The notes under the pieces: model-generated
The model's database searches: none
Seen by the model: only the letters and a program-made list of their open reading frames with translations
Told to the model about the DNA's origin: nothing
Shown here: piece by piece, positions 14,195 through 20,603 of the stretch
Layout of the letters: each line of letters starts with the position of its first letter
Numbering within the stretch: position 1 is the stretch's first letter
Position numbers and translations under genes: made by a program
DNA from: Bacillus ndiopicus
GTDB lineage: Bacteria; Bacillota; Bacilli; Bacillales_A; Planococcaceae
Assembly: GCF_000612805.1 (NCBI RefSeq)
Contig: NZ_HG964403.1
Location: 372,001 to 436,000 of the forward strand
Direction: 5' to 3'
Length of the DNA: 64,000 bases

Positions 14195-14238
14195 GGCGTA
14201 CGTAAAGATTTGAATTGGCGGAAGGAGAAACTAAGGGA

Positions 14239-15240
14239 ATGTTTTCGAAAGATATTGGTATTGATTTAGGAACGGCAAATGTTCTAATCCATGTAAAAGG
14301 CAAAGGTATTGTATTAAATGAGCCATCTGTTGTAGCGATGGACAAAAAGACGGGTAAAGTATTAGCAGTCGGTGAAGAGGCTAGACAAATGGTTGGGCGT
14401 ACGCCAGGCAATATTGTAGCAATTCGTCCTTTAAAAGATGGAGTTATTGCAGATTTTGATGTGACAGAGGCAATGCTACGACATTTCATCAATAAATTAA
14501 ATGTACGAGGATTTTTATCAAAGCCACGTATTTTAATTTGCTGTCCTACAAACATTACAAGTGTAGAGCAAAAAGCAATTCGTGAGGCCGCTGAAAAATC
14601 TGGTGGTAAGAAAATATATTTAGAAGAAGAGCCGAAAGTGGCGGCAATTGGCGCAGGAATGGATATTTTCCAACCGAGTGGTAATATGGTAGTTGACATC
14701 GGTGGAGGCACGACAGACGTTGCTGTATTATCAATGGGTGACATCGTAACAAGCGAATCCATAAAAGTAGCAGGCGATGTATTTGACAATGACATTTTGC
14801 AATACATAAAAAAAGAATATAAACTACTAATTGGAGAGCGTACAGCAGAAGCTGTAAAAATGACAATCGGTACAGTATTTCCAGGTAACCGTGATGAATC
14901 AATGGAAATCCGCGGGCGTGACATGGTAACAGGTTTACCACAAACAATTACAATTCATTCTTCAGAGATAGAACGAGCATTACATGAATCAGTATCAATG
15001 ATTGTACAATCAGCTAAAAATGTATTAGAAAAAACACCACCAGAGTTATCTGCAGATATTATTGATCGAGGAGTTATTTTAACGGGTGGTGGTGCATTGC
15101 TTCATGGTATAGATCAGTTATTAATTGAAGAGCTAAAAGTACCTGTATTTATAGCAGAAAACCCGATGGATTGTGTTGCAATCGGTACAGGTATTATGTT
15201 AAATAACATTGACCGTTCAGCAGGTGCAACAACGGAATAA
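14239..15240 (+). CDS. mbl: MreB-like actin homologue Mbl
   Basis: Bacterial actin that forms short filaments under the membrane and directs cell-wall elongation. At 333 residues it is full length. The nucleotide-binding motifs are visible: DIGIDLGTANVLI (phosphate 1), VVDIGGGTTDVAV (phosphate 2) and ILTGGGALLHGID (adenosine). The N terminus is closer to Mbl than MreB, and the spoIIID-mbl-flhO order is that of Bacillus mbl. ATG 14239 lies 11 bases from AAGGAG; a TTG at 14215 in frame is rejected since MFSKDIGIDLG is the family start. Confidence 0.96.
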   Translation: MFSKDIGIDLGTANVLIHVKGKGIVLNEPSVVAMDKKTGKVLAVGEEARQMVGRTPGNIVAIRPLKDGVIADFDVTEAMLRHFINKLNVRGFLSKPRILICCPTNITSVEQKAIREAAEKSGGKKIYLEEEPKVAAIGAGMDIFQPSGNMVVDIGGGTTDVAVLSMGDIVTSESIKVAGDVFDNDILQYIKKEYKLLIGERTAEAVKMTIGTVFPGNRDESMEIRGRDMVTGLPQTITIHSSEIERALHESVSMIVQSAKNVLEKTPPELSADIIDRGVILTGGGALLHGIDQLLIEELKVPVFIAENPMDCVAIGTGIMLNNIDRSAGATTE

Positions 15241-15264
15241 CGAATAGCAAATGAGGTGTGCTTT

Positions 15265-16104
15265 ATGTTTAAAGGATTTTATACGGTAGCTTCAGGCATG
15301 CTTGCACAGCAACGCCGCACAGAAATATTGACAAACAATATGGCAAATGCAAATACGCCAGGCTTCAAAGCAGATCAATCAACAATTCGCTCATTCCCAG
15401 ATATGCTATTATCAGCAAAGGGAGCAACAAATATACCAACAGAAAAAGGTTTAGCTTTAAAGCAACTAAACCCGATTGGCGCATTAACAACGGGAGTATA
15501 CTTGCAGGAAACAATTGCTAACAATGCACAAGGCTCTTTATTAGCAACAGACATACCAACAGACGTAGCGTTAGTAGATATTACGTTACCGATTGACGAA
15601 GCATCTGGCAATCAAGGGGCTATTTACTTCCGTCTTCAGCATCCGACAGGTGGAGAAGCTTATACACGTAATGGCAACTTTACATTAGATGGACAAGGTA
15701 ACCTGGTAAACGGACAAGGACTTTATGTGCTATCTGATACTGGCGAGCGTATTCAGCTAGCAAATGATAATATTACAATTACAAATACAGGTGCGATTTT
15801 AGATGAGAACGGCACACAAGTTGCAATAATTGGTGTTGCGTTTTCTGAAAATCCAGATGTTTTAATGAAACAGGATAATGGCTTATATCGAATGCTTGAT
15901 GAAGGTGTATTACCATCAGCATATGGACAAGCAGGTGTATCATTTACAACAAGCCATAAATTTTTAGAAGCATCTAACGTAGATTCTGCACGTTCAATGA
16001 CAGATTTATTAACGGCATATCGTGCATTTGAAGCAAATCAAAAAGTTCTTCAAGCATATGATCGCAGCATGGAAAAAGCAGTTAATGAAATTGGGAAAGT
16101 GTAA
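15265..16104 (+). CDS. flhO: Flagellar rod/hook-basal body protein, FlhO type
   Basis: Component of the flagellar rod or distal rod. The 279-residue protein has the FlgE/F/G fold: N-terminal LTNNMANANTPGFKADQ (flagella basal body rod motif) and C-terminal DSARSMTDLLTAYRAFEANQKVLQAYD. It starts six bases after GAGGTG; a GTG at 15256 in frame is less likely. It is paired with the next gene, a paralogue, as in Bacillus flhO-flhP. The gap from mbl is 24 bases, so both may be read from the mbl transcript. Confidence 0.93.
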   Translation: MFKGFYTVASGMLAQQRRTEILTNNMANANTPGFKADQSTIRSFPDMLLSAKGATNIPTEKGLALKQLNPIGALTTGVYLQETIANNAQGSLLATDIPTDVALVDITLPIDEASGNQGAIYFRLQHPTGGEAYTRNGNFTLDGQGNLVNGQGLYVLSDTGERIQLANDNITITNTGAILDENGTQVAIIGVAFSENPDVLMKQDNGLYRMLDEGVLPSAYGQAGVSFTTSHKFLEASNVDSARSMTDLLTAYRAFEANQKVLQAYDRSMEKAVNEIGKV

Positions 16105-16119
16105 TGGAGGGATGATTGT

Positions 16120-16956
16120 ATGCTACGTACAATGGTAACAGCAACAAACACATTAACACAGCTACAAACGAAGTTAGATACAATTAGTAACAACCTTGCC
16201 AACAGTAACACACATGGCTATAAAGCAAAAGATGCGCAATTTTCAGAGCTACTTTACCAGCAATACAATAACGATAAATTGGATAAAACATTACGCCAAT
16301 CTCCAGTAGGTATTCGCTACGGTGTTGGAGCACATGTTTCATTAATCCAATCAAATCAAAAGCAAGGCTCATTACAGCAAACTGGACGCGATCTTGACTT
16401 TGCATTTACAGAGGAAAATCAATATTTCAACATTATAATGCCTGATGGCAACGGTCAGCGTACAGTATATACACGTCAAGGAGATTTTTATGTAACGCCG
16501 ATGGAAAACGGGCAGATGATGTTAGTGAATGGTGATGGACATGCGGTCGCAGATAGCGATGGGAATGCTATCTACTTCCCAGATTTCGCAACAGGCTTTA
16601 CGTTATCTCCAAATGGTCGTTTAAATGTGAACTATCCAGATGGTGATGTAATGACAGTAGATTTAGCAGTAACAAGATTACAAAAGCCTCAAGTAATGGA
16701 GCAGATTAGTGGTACATATATCGGTTTACCTACTAATGTAGCAGCACTTGGCTATACGCAAGCAGATATTTTAACGGATTTACAAGGAGCAGATCGCGCA
16801 AGAATAGGTTTGAACATCCAAGCATTAGAAATGTCAAATGTGGATATTTCAAAGGAAATGACAGACTTAATTGCAACACAGCGCTCATATCAATTCAATT
16901 CACGTGCAGTAACACTTGCAGACCAAATGCTAGGGCTCATTAACGGTATTCGATAA
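16120..16956 (+). CDS. flhP: Flagellar rod/hook-basal body protein, FlhP type
   Basis: Second rod-type protein (278 residues), related to FlgG. It carries the same terminal motifs as its neighbour: TISNNLANSNTHGYKAKDAQF near the N terminus and EMTDLIATQRSYQFNSRAVTLADQM near the C terminus, which pair as a coiled coil in the assembled rod. The start ATG follows TGGAGGG. The 15-base spacing from flhO shows a two-gene unit. Other flagellar structural genes are not in the window except a distant flagellin-like gene. Confidence 0.93.
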   Translation: MLRTMVTATNTLTQLQTKLDTISNNLANSNTHGYKAKDAQFSELLYQQYNNDKLDKTLRQSPVGIRYGVGAHVSLIQSNQKQGSLQQTGRDLDFAFTEENQYFNIIMPDGNGQRTVYTRQGDFYVTPMENGQMMLVNGDGHAVADSDGNAIYFPDFATGFTLSPNGRLNVNYPDGDVMTVDLAVTRLQKPQVMEQISGTYIGLPTNVAALGYTQADILTDLQGADRARIGLNIQALEMSNVDISKEMTDLIATQRSYQFNSRAVTLADQMLGLINGIR

Positions 16957-16975
16957 GCATAAGGGAGAGCAATAA

Positions 16976-17254
16976 ATGACGAACGAATTCAATGAACAAG
17001 ATGTAGCCCCCAAAAAAAGAAGTAGACGTAATGGAGAAGTGGAGAAAAAAGAAACTTCTAGAAGAATACGTTGGGTACAAATACGCTTAATTCCAATTTG
17101 GTTGCGAATTGTACTGATATTAGCACTATTAGCTGGTGCGGCAATAGGCGGTGTTATGATTGGCTATGGCTTACTTGGAGGCGGCGAAGCAAGCGATGCA
17201 TTAAAGTGGAGCACTTGGCAACATATACTTGACATTATTGAAGGAAAAGAATAG
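16976..17254 (+). CDS. EpuA-like single-pass membrane protein
   Basis: A 92-residue protein with a very basic N-terminal half (KKRSRRN...TSRRIRW), one membrane helix (about residues 45-67) and a short outer tail (TWQHILDIIEGKE). The blocks RLIPIWLRIV, GVMIGYGLLG and WSTWQHI fit the EpuA family. Databases often label such proteins 'DNA-directed RNA polymerase subunit beta', which is a misnomer: nothing here resembles RNA polymerase. It sits 19 bases after flhP behind GGGAGAG, so probably in the same transcript, and a terminator follows. Function unknown. Confidence 0.75.
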   Translation: MTNEFNEQDVAPKKRSRRNGEVEKKETSRRIRWVQIRLIPIWLRIVLILALLAGAAIGGVMIGYGLLGGGEASDALKWSTWQHILDIIEGKE

Positions 17255-17290
17255 GGCATTGCGCATACTACGCGCATGCCGCTTTCTTTT
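17255..17290 (+). terminator. Terminator after the EpuA-like gene
   Basis: GGCATTGCGC (17255-17264) pairs with GCGCATGCC (17272-17280) with one bulged T and is followed by GCTTTCTTTT. It starts at the stop codon of the preceding gene and closes the mbl-flhOP unit. Confidence 0.7.
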
Positions 17291-17404
17291 ATAGAATATA
17301 GCACAAGCCTTATGAAAATAGAGGAACAGCATTAGACAGGTTTGTTAAGGGTTAGCTGAAGTGTAATAAATACATAATAGTAAAGACGAGTGGAGGAATT
17401 TTTT

Positions 17405-17842
17405 ATGTTAAATGCAGAACAAATTCAAGCAATTTTACCGCACCGTTACCCATTTTTATTAGTTGACCGCATTTTAGAAGTCGAAGTTGGAAAGAGTGCG
17501 GTAGGTATTAAAAACGTAACGGTTAATGAAGACTTTTTTAACGGTCATTTCCCAGGCTACCCAGTAATGCCAGGCGTTCTTATTGTAGAGGCACTTGCGC
17601 AAGTAGGTGGCGTTGCGCTTTTAAGCTCAGATGAGTTTAAGGGGCGTATTGTCTTTTTAACAGGCATAGATAATTGTCGCTTTAAACGCCAAGTAGTGCC
17701 AGGAGATCAATTAAAAATGGAAGTTGAATTTGTTAAACTTCGCGGTCAAATGGGCAAAGGTCATGCTGTTGCCACTGTGGATGGCGAGCTAGTTTGTGAG
17801 ACTGACATTTTATTCGCAATCGGGCCAGTACAGCCTAAATAA
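17405..17842 (+). CDS. fabZ: 3-hydroxyacyl-ACP dehydratase
   Basis: Dehydrates (3R)-hydroxyacyl-ACP in type II fatty-acid synthesis. The 145-residue hot-dog-fold protein keeps the catalytic pair: H48 in [13 protein letters not shown] and E62 in IVEALAQ. The N-terminal [13 protein letters not shown] is the family signature. The ORF is open from 17390, but that position is inside the TGGAGGA ribosome site; ATG 17405 has correct spacing. The gene stands alone, with a weak possible promoter (TTGTTA, 16 bases, TAATAA) at 17342-17369. Confidence 0.96.
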   Translation: MLNAEQIQAILPHRYPFLLVDRILEVEVGKSAVGIKNVTVNEDFFNGHFPGYPVMPGVLIVEALAQVGGVALLSSDEFKGRIVFLTGIDNCRFKRQVVPGDQLKMEVEFVKLRGQMGKGHAVATVDGELVCETDILFAIGPVQPK

Positions 17843-18187
17843 TTAGGCAAATGCAGATAATCTAGTACTATTTGCATTTATAACGAAAACGTTATAAGAT
17901 GTATAAGTTGATTTATTTTAGTTCAGTAATATTTTTTGCTGTGAAAACGAAGCATCAATAACATATCTTTTTGTATAAAAGCGAAGTTATAGGCGGAATA
18001 CAAATATTTATATTGCATTTTCTTAGGTAGGTGTTCAAACTCCTGCTGAATCAAGATGAAGCCTCTGGCAGAGGTTATGGTTTTTTAGAGTTTTCATGCA
18101 CAAGCTCTAAAAAAATCTGGACTTGGGTTAGCTGGAGTGTAATTGATTGAAAGGGTTGGCTTTTAGACGTAGGAGGTTTAAATTTTT
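17843..18187 (+). other. Intergenic region with repeated sequence block
   Basis: No gene. It contains a small hairpin (ATAACG AAAA CGTTAT), CCTCT/AGAGG at about 18062-18074, and a perfect 10-bp A/T inverted repeat (18081-18090 with 18105-18114). Directly after comes AATCTGGAC and GTTAGCTGGAGTGTAAT, blocks that recur before fabZ (near 17350) and again near 19160. This looks like a diverged intergenic repeat family. Confidence 0.4.
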
Positions 18188-18571
18188 ATGTATAAGGAAC
18201 TGTCTTCAGGTGTAAAAATAAGTATTACACGATCAATTTCCACATCATTTGAGCTTTATTTAGCGAGCATTGATTGGGATGAAGATAAATTTTCAATGGA
18301 AGATTTCATGGCAAGCTGGCAACAATATTTCACAGAAAACGCTGCTTGGTTCGATAAAGTACCTCACGAAGTATTAGTAAGCGAAGAATTTCATAATGAA
18401 ATTGCAAAAAAAGTGGATGAAGTAATTACAAAAATTTTAGGAGAAGAGCCAACAAAGAAGCAAATCGACTCCATTGACAAAATGCAAAAAAAATTAGGCA
18501 CAAATTACACATACGACTGTAAAGCAGAGGCGGCGTATGTTGAGCAATTATTAAAAGAAAAATTAAAATAG
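18188..18571 (+). CDS. Hypothetical protein, unrecognised
   Basis: I do not recognise this 127-residue protein. It is soluble, acidic and mostly helical in appearance, with no signal peptide or membrane segment. It begins MYKELSSGVKISITRS and has two tryptophan-bearing blocks (SIDWDEDKF and SWQQYF). The C-terminal third is Lys-rich and has one cysteine in TYDCKAEAAYVE. The start is sound: ATG behind GTAGGAGG. It stands between fabZ and a small lipoprotein gene, after a repeat-bearing intergenic stretch, and codon use matches its neighbours, so it is probably a real native gene. Confidence 0.7.
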   Translation: MYKELSSGVKISITRSISTSFELYLASIDWDEDKFSMEDFMASWQQYFTENAAWFDKVPHEVLVSEEFHNEIAKKVDEVITKILGEEPTKKQIDSIDKMQKKLGTNYTYDCKAEAAYVEQLLKEKLK

Positions 18572-18668
18572 AACTATAAAATTTTCGGATAGTTCCCTCC
18601 ATTCTCGGGTACTCTAATAAACGATCAAGTATTGATCAGATGAGTCCATGGAAAGGAGGGAATTTTTT

Positions 18669-19010
18669 ATGTGGAAGGGTTTGTTTGTAGCATCTTTACT
18701 TGCAACAGCATTATTAGCTGGGTGTAACACAGGTGATCGTAATGCGATGAATTACGATACACCAGCCAAGGAAATTCGTCGTGGGGTGAACGATGTTATC
18801 GATAATAATCATGTACCTCGCTACAATAATGACATCAATAATGCAACACCGAACACTACAGTGCCTCCAGCACTACGCAACGATCGAAATGGCGTAGAGG
18901 TTGATCGTGTTGCACCAAATGATGGTGTAATCAATGACGACCGTGTAATTGAACGTCGTGTAGATGAGGAAGAAGTCATCGAAGAACCAACACGTCGAAA
19001 CGTTCGCTAA
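18669..19010 (+). CDS. Small secreted lipoprotein, unknown function
   Basis: A 113-residue lipoprotein. The signal peptide (MWKGLFVASLLATALLAGC) ends in the lipobox LLAGC with the acylated cysteine at residue 19. The mature part is very polar and low in complexity: Asn, Asp, Arg and Val repeats such as DNNHVPRYNND and VINDDRVIERRVDEEEVIEE, probably disordered. ATG 18669 lies after AAGGAGGG; the longer frame upstream (from 18648) would bury the signal peptide and is rejected. A perfect terminator follows, so this is a single-gene unit. Confidence 0.8.
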   Translation: MWKGLFVASLLATALLAGCNTGDRNAMNYDTPAKEIRRGVNDVIDNNHVPRYNNDINNATPNTTVPPALRNDRNGVEVDRVAPNDGVINDDRVIERRVDEEEVIEEPTRRNVR

Positions 19011-19013
19011 ATG

Positions 19014-19050
19014 AAAAACCAAAAGTGTTTCTGACACTTTTGGTTTTTTT
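19014..19050 (+). terminator. Strong terminator after the lipoprotein gene
   Basis: Perfect 14-bp arms (19014-19027 and 19035-19048) around a seven-base loop with a T-run. It begins four bases past the stop codon. Confidence 0.92.
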
Positions 19051-19208
19051 CTGTTGCTAATATCTGTGACAGATGTTGAAGGGAGGCCTGCACGACATAG
19101 GTCAGTTAACTGTTGTCACATGACGTGACGGTTTTAGGTTAGCTTTCACTTGGCTCGAAAAAATCTGGACAAGAGTTAGGCGAGGCGTTATTAATTATTA
19201 CTCCACGA

Positions 19209-19637
19209 TTACTGTTGTCTACTTAGTTTAGGCCGTTCCTTCATACCATGCTGAAAACGTTGCAACAACTCGTCATTGGACAAGTTTTCTTCTAATAATT
19301 GTTGCAATAATAGTTCAGCATACTTTTGGCGTCGTGCCTTAATCGTCCCCTTTAATAATACAGATAATCGATCGCCAATTTCAGAAATCGCGCTGACAAT
19401 TAAAGAAAAAGGCGCTGGTTCATTATCTGGAAAGGAGATAACAGCATGTGCGTCAAACACGGTATTATTTTCTTGCAGTGTTTTAAAAATTGAATAGTAC
19501 TCATTGGGGATAAACAGCTCAAGTACCCATGATTGATGGCTATCCTCTAAGTTAATCGTCAATCCATCAATTATATGAATCGGTTGTATAGTGTCTTCAT
19601 TTAGTAAATTAAATGCCATTAATTTAAAAGTTTTCAA
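19209..19637 (-). CDS. ywpF: YwpF family protein
   Basis: A 142-residue cytosolic protein of unknown function. The block LKTFKLMAF at the start, GLTINLE with W-LELFIP, and ELLLQQLLEE near the end fit Bacillus YwpF. The ORF is open from 19697, but the TTG at 19637 was chosen because it lies 8 bases from a perfect AAGGAGG and gives the MKTFKL-type start of the family. In Bacillus ywpF and an ssb gene (ywpH) are also close together. It is transcribed toward the lipoprotein gene and diverges from ssb. Confidence 0.75.
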   Translation of the reverse strand: MKTFKLMAFNLLNEDTIQPIHIIDGLTINLEDSHQSWVLELFIPNEYYSIFKTLQENNTVFDAHAVISFPDNEPAPFSLIVSAISEIGDRLSVLLKGTIKARRQKYAELLLQQLLEENLSNDELLQRFQHGMKERPKLSRQQ

Positions 19638-19967
19638 ACGCACATCCTCCTTCAAAAAAGTAAATCCTGTCTTAACAGGTAGTAATGTAAGATACAAAAG
19701 AAAAGCCCTGCTTCAAAGCATAAGGGGAATTTTTATATGGGACAAATTGTTAGTATAAATTTGATGGGGACAACTAACAATCAGTATGGTTTCACTTGAT
19801 TTTAGTATAACATACAAAAAATGCGAAACTTATTATTTGTGCATATTTCTTCAAATGCTTGTACAGGCAAGGGTCGGCACATGTAAAAATAGCCAAAACA
19901 ATTGAAAAAAAGAGTCAAAAAATTAAATTTGGATGCCAAAACTACAATAAATATCAATTTTCAGATT
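19638..19967. other. Divergent intergenic region, ywpF and ssb
   Basis: No further gene. On the minus strand there is an extended -10 (TGTTATACT at 19804-19812) that could serve ywpF, with a terminator-like hairpin and T-rich tail in the leader near 19702-19725. On the plus strand the approach to ssb is A/T-rich. A clear ComK box was looked for and not found. Confidence 0.4.
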
Positions 19968-19997
19968 TTGCCAAATTAAATGACGATAGAGTATATT
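19968..19997 (+). promoter_or_regulatory. Possible sigmaA promoter of ssb
   Basis: TTGCCA (19968-19973), an 18-base spacer and TATATT (19992-19997). The start would fall near 20004, just upstream of the AAAGGAGGTG ribosome site of ssb. Confidence 0.45.
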
Positions 19998-20021
19998 AGT
20001 GCTAACAAAGGAGGTGAACAA

Positions 20022-20441
20022 ATGAATCAAATCGGACTTGTTGGACGTTTAACAAAAGATCCACAGCTACGGCAGCTATCTGATACAAAAGCTCAAACAA
20101 GCTTTGTTTTAGCAATTAATCGCAATTACCGCAATAACGAAGGCAGTGTAGATGCAGATTATGTTTTGTGTGTCGCATGGGGAAGGCTAGCAGAACATAT
20201 TGTGAAATATTGCGGTAAAGGTTCTTTAATTGGTATTAATGGGCGCTTACATACACGCTCTTACATTAACAAAGAAAATAACCGTGTCTTTGCGATGAAT
20301 GTTGTTGCTGAAAACGTCCGATTTTATGCTTTAAAACAAAGCGTGCCAGCAACAGATGTGACTGAGGAGTCCACAAATAAAATGCAGCACGTGACAGAGC
20401 ATTTCGTGTTACCAGAAGACTCACTGCCAATAAATATTTAG
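20022..20441 (+). CDS. ssbB: Single-stranded DNA-binding protein, second type
   Basis: OB-fold protein that coats single-stranded DNA. The 139 residues begin MNQIGLVGRLTKDPQLR and hold the conserved ADYVLCVAWGRLAEHIVKYCGKG and the GRLHTRSY strand. The usual C-terminal acidic tip (DDDIPF type) that recruits partner proteins is lacking; it ends EDSLPINI. This fits the YwpH/SsbB type linked to DNA uptake rather than the replicative SSB. ATG 20022 follows AAAGGAGGTG; the longer frame from 19980 is rejected. The ywpF neighbour supports the paralogue assignment. Confidence 0.85.
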   Translation: MNQIGLVGRLTKDPQLRQLSDTKAQTSFVLAINRNYRNNEGSVDADYVLCVAWGRLAEHIVKYCGKGSLIGINGRLHTRSYINKENNRVFAMNVVAENVRFYALKQSVPATDVTEESTNKMQHVTEHFVLPEDSLPINI

Positions 20442-20557
20442 AAACAACTTCCACAAAACTAACTTCTATCTTAAAACAAATGTAAAGGAGTGAAAAATTA
20501 CCTCTTATCCGCATAGCAATTTCTTTGGAAAATACAACTGAATAATGTAGAGAACTT

Positions 20558-20595
20558 AAAAAGCGTCCTATCTTTTGGCGCAAAGATAGGACGCT
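20558..20595 (-). terminator. Terminator of the helicase operon
   Basis: A perfect 14-bp stem (20562-20575 with 20582-20595) around TGGCGC. Read on the minus strand, the stem is followed by five U, so it ends the SNF2 gene. The plus strand lacks a T-run, so it is a poor terminator for ssb. Confidence 0.85.
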
Positions 20596-20603
20596 ATTAA
20601 AAA

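Noticed and set aside
16976-17254. RNA polymerase beta subunit, as this protein type is often labelled
   Set aside because: A 92-residue single-pass membrane protein with no RNA polymerase motif; EpuA-like is the better name.
19860-20021. ComK box upstream of the second ssb gene
   Set aside because: A/T-rich blocks are present, but paired AAAA-N5-TTTT boxes at correct spacing were not found.
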